Assembly: GCA_026770585.1 (NCBI GenBank)
Contig: MU646784.1
Location: forward strand, 336,927-349,286
Reading direction: 5' to 3'
DNA: 12,360 nucleotides
Origin: Baffinella frigidus
Taxonomy: Eukaryota > Cryptophyceae > Cryptomonadales > Baffinellaceae
The position numbers and the translations under genes were made by a program. Shown in pieces: positions 1 through 5,991 of the stretch. Each line of letters begins with the position of its first letter. Position 1 is the stretch's first letter. The notes below the pieces were generated by a model that ran no database searches, had not been told where the DNA came from, and was given only the letters and a program-made list of their open reading frames with translations.

Positions 1-44
1 GGGGGGGGGGGGGGGGGGGGTCTTATGAACGAGGTACCCCTGTA
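1..44. mobile_element. Family A hairpin element, right end only, cut by the window edge
   Basis: A run of 20 G is followed at 21-44 by the right terminal sequence of the family A hairpin element (reverse complement of TACAGGGGTACCTCGCTC plus ATAAGA). In complete copies (4572, 10139) a G-rich run also lies just inside this end, so the poly-G start fits the inner part of the element. The left half lies outside the window. The G run could also be inflated by assembly. Confidence 0.6.
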
Positions 45-270
45 CTTGTAGAGGAGAGGCGTGAGAGGCGAGCCGTGGGGCAGGCGGGGGCGTGTGTCGA
101 GGGTTTCATGAATGTCAACACTCAACATCAAATGTTAACACTCAGTATCAAGGTCAACTCTCAGTGGCGAGGGGTTGGAGGATGTATGCACTTGAGGCGT
201 GGCGTGTGTTTTCTGTTGCACCCCTTTATAGGGATGCCTCGGATTCAAACGCCTCGCTACTGTAGCCCAA
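45..270. other. No gene seen; short imperfect 20-bp tandem repeats
   Basis: No convincing coding sequence. At about 111-170 there are three imperfect units of about 20 bp built on the pattern TGTCAACACTCA..ATCAA. The reading frame on the plus strand here has no recognisable motif and ends inside the next hairpin element, so I treat it as chance. Confidence 0.4.
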
Positions 271-473
271 TACAGGGGTACCTCGCTCATAAGATCCTTT
301 AGGTCCTTCAGGTTCTTCGAGCTCCCAACATAGGCGGACACCGGAACTTTTTCTGCAGAAAAGCCATGACGAAACCGCCCCCCCTCCCTTCCGGACCACC
401 ATAGGGCCCTAGGCATAGCCCTACTGTAGGGTCGGAGGAGAAGGCACTTTCTCATAAGCGAGGTACCCCTGTA
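271..473. mobile_element. Family A hairpin element carrying a family K repeat
   Basis: Terminal inverted repeats at 271-294 (TACAGGGGTACCTCGCTC...) and 451-473 bound a 203-bp unit. Other complete copies are 121-134 bp. The extra length is a family K repeat (295-367) placed just inside the left end. The right half keeps the usual core GGACCACCATAGGGCCCTAG followed by GCATAGCC and CTACTGTAGGGTC. There is no coding capacity, so if mobile it would depend on an enzyme encoded elsewhere. Target-site duplication is not clear. Confidence 0.7.
295..367 (+). repeat. Family K repeat, copy 1
   Basis: Pattern: TCCTTTAGGTCCTTCAGG, then TTCTTCGAGCTCCCAACA, then TAGGCGGACACCGG, then TTTCTGCAGAAAAGCCATG. The same order recurs at 507-589 (plus), 898-963 and 4231-4308 (minus) and truncated at 6811-6830. 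This copy lies inside a family A element. It contains the small palindrome CTGCAG. Function unknown. Confidence 0.65.
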
Positions 474-500
474 CTAGACAGGGGGTACTCGATATTAAGG
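474..500. repeat. Diverged family A terminal sequence
   Basis: ACAGGGGGTACTCGATATTA resembles the family A end (TACAGGGGTACCTCGCTC..ATAAG) with several changes. It directly follows the right end of the 271-473 element and precedes another family K copy, the same A-then-K order as at 271-367. It may be a decayed second copy of the composite. Confidence 0.35.
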
Positions 501-506
501 CCCCGC

Positions 507-589
507 CCCTTTAGGTCCTTGATGTCCGTTGGGTTCTTTTAACTCTCACCATAGGCGGACACTGAAAATTGTTGTGCAGAAAGGCCATG
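507..589 (+). repeat. Family K repeat, copy 2 (diverged)
   Basis: CCTTTAGGTCCTTGATG and later CACCATAGGCGGACACTG and TTGTGCAGAAAGGCCATGC follow the family K order, with more changes than copy 1. About 140 bp separate it from copy 1. Confidence 0.55.
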
Positions 590-790
590 CTTCCTTTCGG
601 AACCCCTTAGCGTGGTCCCACACGGTGGGCTTCGAGGGTTTCGGGACCCCTTGATTTAGCGGTGACGTGACCAAATGTGCATTAGAAAATCCTTAAAGTT
701 GACTGCACACAGGGACAGTTGCCTTTTGATGAAAGGTCCGTAGTCGACTCTGTGGCTAGGCTTGTCGGGGGGGGGCACAGTGCACTACGA
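590..790. other. No gene seen
   Basis: No recognisable coding sequence, RNA gene or strong repeat. Short GGGTTTCGGGACCCC-like and GGTGACGTGACCAAA strings occur. The latter shares GTGACCAAA with the hairpin at 9217-9258. Confidence 0.3.
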
Positions 791-1119
791 TGGATGCGTC
801 CTTTCAGAGAGAGCAAAGCTCAACACCGGGCAGGCTTTTTTTATATGACCTCCTGAACGACCTCCTGAACCATTGCCTGGAGGAGATCCGAAAGGAAGCG
901 TGGCCTTCCTATTGTGTCCGTTTTTGTTGGGAGCTCGAAGAACCTCAAGGACCTAAAGGACCCGTGGCCATTCCCTCCCGGGACTCCCTCGAGGCTTTGG
1001 TTCAGGAGGCAACGACGCCTGGATGGCCCGGGGAGGTTTCCGAAGTTCCCAGTTCGGAGGTTCGGAGTTCCCAAGCACCGCCAAGATGTTGGGAGATATA
1101 TCGTAAAAGTCCTGAGGTG
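790..1119 (+). other. Unlikely ORF spanning repeats; tandem 12-bp duplication
   Basis: An open frame of 113 codons (790-1131) covers this stretch but runs through a family K copy in reverse and ends inside the telomere-like array, so it is probably not a gene. At 847-870 the 12-mer GACCTCCTGAAC is repeated exactly twice in tandem, which in this frame would read DLLNDLLN. No domain is recognised. Confidence 0.3.
898..963 (-). repeat. Family K repeat, copy 3 (reverse orientation)
   Basis: Read on the minus strand it contains TCCTTTAGGTCCTTGAGG, TTCTTCGAGCTCCCAACA and a shortened version of the CGGACA...GGCCACG end. In plus-strand translation this repeat gives the peptide VGSSKNLKDLKD, which also appears at copy 1 on the minus strand, so that peptide is a by-product of the repeat. 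Confidence 0.6.
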
Positions 1120-1691
1120 TTTAGGGTTTAGGGATTAGGGTTTAGGGTTTAGGGTTTAGGGTTTAGGGTTTAGGGTTTAGGGTTTAGGGTTTGGGGTTTA
1201 GGGTTCACGGTTTAAGGTTTAGGATTTAGGGTTTGCGGTTGAGGGTTGAGGGTTGAGGGTTGATGGTTTATGGTTGAGGGTTTATGGTTCGTGATAGGGT
1301 ACAGGGTTTAAGGGGCAGGGTTTGAAGTTTAGGGTTCAGGGTTTATGGTTGAGGGTGTATGGTTTACGGTTTAGGGGTTAGGGGTTAGGGGTCAGAGTTT
1401 AGTTTCTCAGGTTCATGGTTTATCGTTCATGGTTTAGGTTTTAGGGTTTATGGTTTAATGTTAGGGTTTTGGGTTTTGGGTTGAGGGTTGAGGGTTGAGG
1501 ATTTAGGGTTTAGGTACAGGGGTTTTAGGAGTAAGTGTTTTATTTTGAAATGCAACATGTCCAACTTGACAGGGTTCATGGTATAGGGTTTATGATTTAC
1601 ATTTCAAGTTTTAGGGTTGAGGGTTTAGGGTTTGGAGATTAGGGTTTAAGGTTTAGGGTTTAAGGGTTAGGGGTTAGGGGTTAGTTTTGGA

Positions 1692-1722
<31 letters not shown>

Positions 1723-1795
1723 CGGTTTAGGGTTTAGGGTTTAGGGTTTAGGGTTTGTGGTTTGGGGTTTAAAGTTTAGGGTTTCAGGGTTTCAG
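1120..1795 (+). repeat. Degenerate telomere-type array, TTTAGGG on plus strand
   Basis: About 675 bp built from TTTAGGG and variants. Near-perfect tandem units run from 1120 to about 1190. Further in, variants predominate: blocks of TTGAGGG (about 1244-1265, 1480-1500, 1690-1722), TTTATGG and GGGGTTA. A non-telomeric interruption lies at about 1521-1575. TTTAGGG is the telomere unit of plants and many algae. Internal position and degeneracy mark this as interstitial, not a working chromosome end. The G-rich strand runs rightward, towards the palindrome centre. Confidence 0.85.
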
Positions 1796-1910
1796 AATTC
1801 AAAGGTCAAAGCTTACGAGCGAGGTACAGGGGTATTTGGGCTAAAAAAAAACAGATCTTGTGAACACAGACCGGATCTGGGCCCCCCCTTTTCTTAACTT
1901 AGTAACAGAG

Positions 1911-1939
1911 GGTTGACTAAATCTTGCGTTTAGTCAACC
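1911..1939. other. Internal hairpin of the family B element, left copy
   Basis: GGTTGACTAAA (1911-1921) and TTTAGTCAACC (1929-1939) pair perfectly, 11 bp around the 7-base loop TCTTGCG. Flanking AGTAACAGA and GCTGGTA extend the pairing imperfectly. The equivalent hairpin in the right arm (8113-8177) has nearly 29-base arms. Confidence 0.75.
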
Positions 1940-2001
1940 CGCTGGTAAAAAAATAAGAAAACAGACACCGACAGGCGTCGGAGCACCCGTGTTCTTATCC
2001 C

Positions 2002-2270
2002 TTAAGTGCCTGCGTCATCCTGAGATGACAAAAGGATCAAATGTCAACTTTGGCATTTTTTAATTAGGCCGCCTCTTGATAGAAAATTATGAAAAAAACA
2101 CCAGCTTGTCAGGCTCGCTAAGCTGAACAAATTGAGTGATTGGTGCTCAACGACCCGAGAAATTCCTGATTTGTGAGACCCGGAAAACCGCCCTCCGCTA
2201 AATTCGAATCCCTATACCTGATTCCTGCTAAAATATATATGATCACGTACCTTTTTCGGCAGATAAGAGA
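2002..2270. mobile_element. Segment present only in the left arm (candidate insertion)
   Basis: The right-arm element reads GTTCTTATAGCCCAGATACC without a break. In the left arm GTTCTTAT (ending about 2001) and AGCCCAGT are separated by about 269 bp. No long target duplication is seen, at most AT. The segment is AT-richer than its surroundings and contains TTCGAATCCC (about 2203-2212), which resembles a tRNA-type B box, but no cloverleaf folds around it. Insertion here, or deletion from the right arm, would both fit. Confidence 0.5.
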
Positions 2271-2289
2271 TAGCCCAGTTACCCCTGTA

Positions 2290-2640
2290 GGCGGTGGACA
2301 TCGCCCAACGTCGCGGTCGTGTCTTTGCGAGAGAGTGGGCGAGAGTGACAGAGTGAGAGCGTGGGAGTGAGAGAGTCTGCGAGATTGAAAACAGTGTTTT
2401 TCGTGAGTGTGTGCGCTCGAGAGAGAGGAAAACATGTAGACGCGGACATCCAGCTCGACGCGCGGAAAGCTCAGGCCCAGAGCAAGGAGCGTGATACGCG
2501 AAAGCAGAGGGCAGCATCTCAAGTGGCGCGAAGATTCCTGGGCAAGCACTCTATGCACGCAGAGAGACGAGCACGAGAGAGCCTCCTTCGGATTTTCACT
2601 TTTTACTAGCACGAACACCTGTATAAAACAGACGGCTGGG
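2290..2640. repeat. CT/GA-rich part of the left arm, no gene
   Basis: Rich in GAGAGAGTG-type steps on the plus strand. A 166-codon minus-strand frame (2118-2618) covers it, but the right-arm copy carries a 1-base shift and an extra stretch of about 36 bp in the matching place, so the frame is not conserved. I therefore treat it as non-coding repeat. Confidence 0.55.
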
Positions 2641-2881
2641 CCTTGGCTGGCGGACTCTCACACCACCACCTCCATCTTCATAATCTATCATCATCACACA
2701 GGCCTTCGCTGCATGACGACGGTAGGAGGTGGAGTTAGAATCCATCCGGAAAATGCTCGAATGAGCGGCCGACACGGGGTACAGTAAATGGCACAATGCG
2801 TAGCATGTGCGGCGCTGACGCTGGTTGTTTGGCAATAAATTATCAATCTCTCTGCATGACGACGTCTCGTTTCGGCAGGCA
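2641..2881. other. Left-arm-specific stretch with 13-bp direct repeats
   Basis: CTGCATGACGACG occurs at 2709-2721 and again at 2852-2864. The matching part of the right arm (about 7560-7660) is roughly 140 bp shorter. The 143 bp from 2722 to 2864 could be an insertion with a target duplication or a local duplication; the alignment is ambiguous. No coding sequence is seen. It includes AATAAATTAT near 2835. Confidence 0.35.
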
Positions 2882-2960
2882 GCTCCGCGCGCTCGTCGGT
2901 CGGCGGCAGGGAAGCCAGCGCGGCAGGCAACTTGGGACCAGCGTGGTGGCGGATTCAGAG
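2882..2960 (-). pseudogene. Broken remnant of the 7230-7592 reading frame
   Basis: On the minus strand this encodes ALASLPPTDE, matching the same peptide near the C-terminus of the right-arm frame, and the DNA matches on both sides (CACGCTGGTCCCAAGT against GACGCTGCTCCCGAGT). Upstream, a deletion of about 20 bp relative to the right arm shifts the frame and brings in a TGA. Downstream the frame continues past the right-arm stop. It lacks the N-terminal part seen at 7230-7400. Best read as a decayed duplicate. Confidence 0.55.
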
Positions 2961-3011
2961 CTCTTGATCGGCACTTGAGGGTCGGCGTTGGGAAGACGAG
3001 TTATGAGTTAT

Positions 3012-3053
3012 GAACAGCACAACAAATAGGTGCGTCCGCATGTGCGTCACCAG
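3012..3053 (+). repeat. Inverted repeat partner of 5472-5510
   Basis: This 42-bp stretch (GAACAGCAC...AAATAGGTGCGTCCGCATG...TGCGTCACCAG) is the reverse complement of 5472-5510 except for one 3-base indel. Homology stops sharply at GAACAGC. The partners are 2.4 kb apart in the palindrome centre. Confidence 0.8.
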
Positions 3054-3300
3054 GACGCAGCTAATTGTTGGTTTTATAAAAAGAACAAGATTCGCCAGTG
3101 GAAGCGAAGGACTGAGTCCGTAGGACTCACTTCGCCCCCAAAAATGCCTGCTCTTTCAGTCTACTCCTGTTTCTGCATACGTATACCACTGGACACATGC
3201 GTATATGAAGTGCTGTGGTCGGGTTCCCCATCCTACCCTCCTACCCACACTACCCACACGCACTCGTCTTAGCCAGCCTTCGGATCAGTGGAGGGTTGAT
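3054..3300. other. No gene seen; one small bulged hairpin
   Basis: No recognisable gene. At 3104-3135 a hairpin can form: GCGAAG, a 3-base bulge, TGAGTCC, loop GTA, GGACTCA, CTTCGC. The plus-strand frame 3030-3272 is short and low in features. Confidence 0.35.
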
Positions 3301-3412
3301 CAGAACAAAGAGATGAAACGAAATTTATTTGACACCCATAAATTTATTGGAAACCCATAAATTTCTTTATTCATAAATTTCTCTGTTTATAATTTTCTTT
3401 ATTTATAAATGT
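3300..3412. repeat. AT-rich stretch with repeated CCATAAATTT
   Basis: Markedly AT-rich against its surroundings. (C)CATAAATTT occurs near 3336, 3354 and 3373, with looser copies TTTATAATTTTC and TTTATAAATG after that. On the minus strand it contains ATAAAG/AATAAA-like strings that could serve as polyadenylation signals, but no gene ends here. Confidence 0.5.
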
Positions 3413-3465
3413 ACACGATTTCTGCTTCACGTCGTGGCTCGAGCACTGACTGGAGCCTGCGCGTG

Positions 3466-3757
3466 GAGAGAGAGAGGGAGAGCGCGCGAGCGCGCGCGCG
3501 CGCGAGAGAGAGAGAGGGAGGGAGGGAGGGAGAGAGAGAGGGAGGGAGAGAGGGAGAGAGAGAGAGGGAGAGAGAGGGAGGGGGAGATAGAGAGAGCGAG
3601 CGAGCGAGAGAGAGAGAGCGAGAGAGAGAGAGAAAGCGTGAGAGTGAGAGAGAGAGCAAAAGAGAGGGAGGGAGGGTGAGAGGGAGAGCGAGAGAGCGAG
3701 CGAGAGAGAGAGAGAGAGAGAGCAAAAGAGAGGGAAGGAGGGAGAGAGCGAGGGGGC
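3466..3757 (+). repeat. Long polypurine (GA/GGGA) microsatellite
   Basis: About 290 bp almost entirely of GAGAGAG, GGGAGG and GCGAGC steps, with an alternating GCGCGCGCGCGC run at about 3482-3502. Several long open frames cross it in both directions (Arg/Glu-rich one way, Ser/Leu-rich the other); these are translations of the microsatellite, not genes. Mirror-symmetric polypurine tracts can form triplex DNA and are prone to slippage and misassembly. Confidence 0.9.
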
Positions 3758-3860
3758 TCCACTCGTGCGGATTTGAACCCTGCGTGTTATTAATTTAGTA
3801 CCAGAGATTTGACCTTGTAGCAACAAAGGTTCTGAGTCTAGGGTGATTAACGTGTAGAGT
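3758..3860 (-). repeat. Possible SINE-like unit ending in the pyrimidine tract
   Basis: On the minus strand GGTTCAAATCC (3769-3779), a perfect tRNA B-box string, is followed by CGCACGAGTGGAG and then the long TC-rich tract. A second similar junction occurs at 3962-3980 (CCGCACGCGTGGAG followed by T and TC runs). Two copies of the same end joined to simple-sequence tails is how many tRNA-derived SINEs look. I could not fold a tRNA or find a convincing A box, so this is tentative. Confidence 0.25.
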
Positions 3861-3904
3861 GCACATGTCCTCTCGGTAGGTCTTTCGCAGACATAGCCTC
3901 GGTG

Positions 3905-3969
3905 GGGATGAGAGGGAGGGGGGGAAAGAGCGCGAGCGAGCGAGAGAGAGAGAGAAAAAAAAAACTCCA
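3905..3969 (+). repeat. Second polypurine tract
   Basis: Starts with GGATGAGAGGGAGGGG, continues through GCGAGCGAGCGAGAGAGA and ends in about 10 A followed by CTCCACGCGTGCGGGG. The sequence after the tract resembles that after the longer tract at 3757 (CTCCACTCGTGCGGAT), so the two tracts with their flanks look like copies of one unit. Confidence 0.7.
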
Positions 3970-4058
3970 CGCGTGCGGGGTTGGTCTGGGGTGTTTCCCA
4001 GAAATGTAGACCTTGGCGACATGCACGCGTGCAGACACAGTCCTGCCGGGCCTTGAGG

Positions 4059-4099
4059 TTTCGGAGCACGCTGAGACTGACACCTTGCGTCCCTGTGAA
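4059..4099 (+). repeat. 41-bp direct repeat, copy 1
   Basis: TTTCGGAGCACGCTGAGACT continuing to CTTGCGTCCCTGTGAA matches 4183-4223 at 38 of 41 positions. The start-to-start spacing is 124 bp. No coding interpretation is evident. Confidence 0.85.
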
Positions 4100-4182
4100 G
4101 AGTGCTGCCCACCGAGACAAAAGTCGAGAGTGGAACGTCTCAAAGCAAAAGTGGAACCTCTGTTGACGTAAGTAACGGTGGA

Positions 4183-4223
4183 TTTCGGAACACTGTGAGA
4201 CTGACACCTTGCGTCCCTGTGAA
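4183..4223 (+). repeat. 41-bp direct repeat, copy 2
   Basis: Second copy of the repeat at 4059-4099, differing at three positions near its 5' part. It ends eight bases before a family K copy begins. Confidence 0.85.
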
Positions 4224-4230
4224 CCGGAAA

Positions 4231-4308
4231 CACGGCTTCTCTGCAGAACCAGTTCCGGTTGTCCGCCTATGTTGGGAGCTCGAAGAACCTAAAGGACCTA
4301 AAGGACCC
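4231..4308 (-). repeat. Family K repeat, copy 4 (reverse orientation)
   Basis: Reads on the minus strand as TCCTTTAGGTCCTTTAGG, TTCTTCGAGCTCCCAACA, TAGGCGGACAACCGGAAC and CTGCAGAGAAGCCGTG. It is the best-preserved copy after copy 1 and aligns with it over its whole length. Confidence 0.7.
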
Positions 4309-4317
4309 AGGCTCTGG

Positions 4318-4337
4318 AGTTGGTGTCGACACCAACT
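4318..4337. other. Perfect 20-bp palindrome
   Basis: AGTTGGTGTCGACACCAACT is its own reverse complement over all 20 bases, centred on a SalI-type GTCGAC. It lies between family K copy 4 and the 43-bp tandem array. It could be a protein-binding site or a decayed hairpin end. Confidence 0.75.
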
Positions 4338-4346
4338 GGATCGCTT

Positions 4347-4540
4347 ACAGGGGTTCCTCTACTATAAGGAACGGCCCTCATAAGGAACAGGGCGTTTGGG
4401 GGGGCGAGTTCCTTAGTGATTAAGGAACAGAAGGCGGGCGTTATCACTGAGTTTCATGATAATTAAGGAACGGAATGCGGGAGTTTTCACTGGGTTCCTT
4501 CATAAATAAGGAACGGAAGGCGGGCGTTTTCACAGGAAAA
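4347..4540 (+). repeat. About 43-bp tandem array with a hairpin at each junction
   Basis: Units start with TAAGGAAC at 4381, 4421, 4464 and 4507 (periods 40, 43, 43), with a partial unit at 4365. Unit body: TAAGGAACGGAAGGCGGGCG then TTTTCACTGGGTTCCTTC. Because each unit ends in GTTCCTT and the next begins AAGGAAC, each junction can form a short hairpin. The array is preceded at 4347 by TACAGGGGTTCCTCTACTAT, a diverged family A end, so it may have grown from a family A terminus. Confidence 0.75.
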
Positions 4541-4571
4541 GCAATTTTTATTCTGCTTTTGAAGAGTGCGC

Positions 4572-4692
4572 TACAGGGGTACCTTGGTCATAAAAAAGCG
4601 CCACCCCCGAGGACCCTACAGTAGGCCTGTGCCTAGAGCCCTATGGTGGTCCTAGGGGGGGGGGCGCTTTCTTATGAGCGAGGTACCCCTGT
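4572..4692. mobile_element. Family A hairpin element, complete
   Basis: A 121-bp unit. The left end is TACAGGGGTACCTTGGTC and the right end is its near reverse complement. The core is GGACCCTACAGTAGGCC...GCCTAGAGCCCTATGGTGGT and a G run. The two halves fold on each other almost throughout. No target duplication is obvious. Confidence 0.75.
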
Positions 4693-4779
4693 TGATTCGT
4701 CAAGACCTTCTCGTCTCATCGCCTCGAAGAAGGGGGCCCGTCAGTTCGAGAGCACACGCTCAAAAGCTCTTGTTCGCAG

Positions 4780-4878
4780 GAAGTTAACTCAACCAGTTTT
4801 GGGCATGTTCTGCTACTGTGATGACTGCGGCGCCGCCGCAAGGGTTGAGAAGGGCATCAGTACCAACGTATCGCGTTG
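4780..4878 (+). CDS. Candidate orphan exon with C-x-C-x2-C motif (partial)
   Basis: A 99-base open stretch is preceded by an acceptor-like GTTCGCAG and followed by a good donor, GTAAG (4879). Read in the frame beginning AAG at 4781 it gives KLTQPVLGMFCYCDDCGAAA and then RVEKGISTNVSR. FCYCDDC is a compact C-x-C-x2-C cysteine cluster like the metal-binding start of GFA/CENP-V-type and similar small zinc proteins. This resemblance is from memory. No partner exon was identified either side: downstream there is an open frame to 5061 (GFRCLVNLRNIPKT) with no recognised motif and AT-richer third positions. It could be a fragment carried by a repeat or a chance match. Confidence 0.28.
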
Positions 4879-5071
4879 GTAAGCATAGAAACACTCTCAG
4901 TGGTTGAAGAGTGGTTAACAGTCCGCATGTCAATGTTGGGACTACAGTTCAGTGACCCGATTTTTGGGTTTCGGTGCCTTGTAAACCTCAGGAACATTCC
5001 GAAAACAACATCAGACGCCAAAATAGTAGGGTTGTGTCTCGTGGCTTTGGCCGAGAAATGAGAAATAAGAA
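4879..5071 (+). other. No secure gene; open frame of unknown meaning
   Basis: A 61-codon open frame (4876-5061) runs on from the candidate exon in another frame. It has no recognisable domain and codon use unlike the GC-ending frames elsewhere. It could be intron sequence of the candidate exon's gene. Confidence 0.25.
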
Positions 5072-5200
5072 ATGCTCTTATTTCTCGGTTCTGGAAACCT
5101 CCGGGAAATAATAATTTCCCGGGAAATAATGAGGAAATCTCAATCCCGGGGGAATCCCCCGAGGGAAATTTCCGGGAAATGCCTCAAAACGCCTCTCCCC
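5072..5200. repeat. Dense short inverted repeats of GGGAAAT/ATTTCCC
   Basis: GGGAAATAATAATTTCCC is a hairpin near 5103. CCCGGGAAATAATGAGGAAA, AATCCCGGGGGAATCCCCC and GGGAAATTTCCGGGAAAT follow. ATTTCTCGG at 5079 resembles the unit of the tandem repeat at 5547-5584, so the two stretches may share an origin. No coding sequence is seen. Confidence 0.5.
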
Positions 5201-5231
5201 GGACGAAACTGCGCTCTCACAACACTTGAAG

Positions 5232-5359
5232 TACAAGGGTGCCTCGCTCACAAGAAGCACCCATCCCCCTAGGACCACCATAGAGTCCTAGGCATAGGCC
5301 TATTGTGAGGTCCTGGGTACTGGGGTGAGGCGGTTTCTTATGAGCAAGGTACCCCTGTA
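5232..5359. mobile_element. Family A hairpin element, complete, opposite internal orientation
   Basis: A 128-bp unit. Ends are TACAAGGGTGCCTCGCTC and, on the right, the reverse complement of the family end, ACCCCTGTA. The core reads GGACCACCATAGAGTCCTAG, the opposite orientation from the copies at 4572, 9014 and 10139 and the same as 271-473. The right end is followed by an extra CCCCTGTAC, a small end duplication. Confidence 0.7.
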
Positions 5360-5471
5360 CCCCTGTACCAAAAGTACTCCTGCACATGTAAGTCACTCAT
5401 TGACACTGACAGTGATTTTCGTCAACTTACCCGGACGAGCCCGCCTCGGGACTGACGGGCCCGCCTCAGGA

Positions 5472-5510
5472 CTGGTGACGCACATGCGGACGCACCTATT
5501 TGTGCTGTTC
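5472..5510 (-). repeat. Inverted repeat partner of 3012-3053
   Basis: CTGGTGACGCACATGCGG continuing to TATTTGTGCTGTTC is the reverse complement of 3012-3053 apart from three missing bases. The sharp ends suggest a discrete small repeat unit. Confidence 0.8.
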
Positions 5511-5546
5511 TCTATCTCTCCCCCGGGAATTCATTTCTCGAGAGCG

Positions 5547-5584
5547 TTATTTCTCGGGAGAGAGGTTATTTCTCGGGAGAGAGG
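5547..5584 (+). repeat. 19-bp tandem duplication
   Basis: TTATTTCTCGGGAGAGAGG is repeated exactly twice (5547-5565, 5566-5584). A third, looser version, TTCATTTCTCGAGAGCG, immediately precedes it. Confidence 0.8.
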
Positions 5585-5695
5585 GTCCGAGACTCGGGGA
5601 CAAATGGGTCCGAGACACAAACCTAGGATCCTACAAAACAGTCTTGATTTTCGCGTTTGTGGGATGTGATGAGGACCTCTATGGACATATGTACG

Positions 5696-5740
5696 TAACT
5701 ATTTTTTTCGGCAGTTTTTAACTATTTTTTTCGGCTGTTT
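5696..5740 (+). repeat. 23-bp tandem duplication
   Basis: TAACTATTTTTTTCGGCAGTTT at 5696-5717 is repeated as the same sequence with one change (GCTG for GCAG) at 5719-5740. The string TTTTTCGGCAG also occurs in the left-arm-specific segment near 2251. Confidence 0.75.
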
Positions 5741-5834
5741 ATTCTTTGAACGTGCAAGAATAACCGATGGATAAGTGTTGACGCTGCAGACATGAACCAG
5801 AAATCGAGTTTACGACAACACGGGTTCAATCCGT

Positions 5835-5880
5835 GATCTCGTCCGCAACAATCGAAGCTTCTGGAAGGACAAAGAACAGT
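5835..5880 (+). repeat. 46-bp repeat H, copy 1, with perfect heat-shock-element motif
   Basis: Starts GATCTCGTCC, ends AAAGAACAGT. At 5853-5867 CGAAGCTTCTGGAAG fits the three-unit heat-shock element nGAAnnTTCnnGAAn exactly. Copy 2 (6041-6086) is inverted and copy 3 (6134-6169) is direct. Whether HSF binds here is inference; the motif match is direct. Confidence 0.7.
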
Positions 5881-5991
5881 CGCAAGGGTTGATTTTTGTG
5901 AAAGGAGATTTTTTTTCATAATAAAAAGACAAGATAAGTTAAATGGATAAGAGATAAGGTGTCACCCTCCTAGAAAGGTAAGTTAGATGAG

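Larger units (their letters stand above)
1825..2289. mobile_element. Hairpin element related to family A (family B), left-arm copy with insertion
   Basis: Terminal inverted repeats TACAGGGGTATTTGGGCTA (1825-1843) and TAGCCCAGTTACCCCTGTA (2271-2289). The counterpart in the right arm, 8054-8247, is 194 bp with the same ends. The ends start like family A (TACAGGGGTA) but then read TCTGGGCTA instead of CCTCGCTCA, so the two families look related. The remnant GAGCGAGGTAC just outside 1825 resembles part of a family A end, suggesting nesting. Most of the length difference is the 269-bp segment at 2002-2270. Confidence 0.7.
1521..2945 (+). repeat. Left arm of a large imperfect palindrome
   Basis: Reading the minus strand from about 2945 back to 1521 reproduces the plus strand from about 7500 to 8712 in the same order: LPPTDE-coding fragment, CAGACGGCTGGG, ACTTTTTACTAGCACGAACA, a long CT/GA stretch, GGCGGTGGACATCGCC, a hairpin element, TCAAAGGTCAAAGCTTACGA, then a telomere-like array. 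Identity is highest at 2290-2640 (by eye about 90% or better apart from indels). Differences include an extra 269 bp at 2002-2270 here and an extra stretch of about 36 bp in the right arm near 7852-7888. Confidence 0.85.

Noticed and set aside
1-20. Poly-G run as a biological feature by itself
   Set aside because: Similar but shorter G runs occur inside family A elements, and the window edge may exaggerate it. It is explained by the element or by assembly.
135-455. 106-codon minus-strand frame
   Set aside because: It is made almost entirely of family A and family K repeat sequence.
1120-1795. A working chromosome end
   Set aside because: The array is degenerate, interrupted, and followed by more than 10 kb of other sequence.
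2112-2215. tRNA or SINE head suggested by GCTAAGCTG and TTCGAATCCC
   Set aside because: The box spacing is too long and no T-arm or acceptor stem can be paired.
2118-2618. 166-codon minus-strand frame in the left arm, with similar peptides in the right arm
   Set aside because: The right-arm copy has a frame shift and an indel of about 36 bp in the matching region, and the sequence is mostly a CT-rich repeat. Similarity is explained by DNA duplication.
3371-4207. Long Ser/Leu/Arg/Glu-rich frames on both strands (up to 278 codons)
   Set aside because: They are translations of the GA/TC microsatellites. All frames stay open because the repeat lacks stop codons.
4365-4540. CRISPR-like array
   Set aside because: Units are contiguous with no unique spacers of constant length, there are no cas genes, and the DNA is eukaryotic in character.
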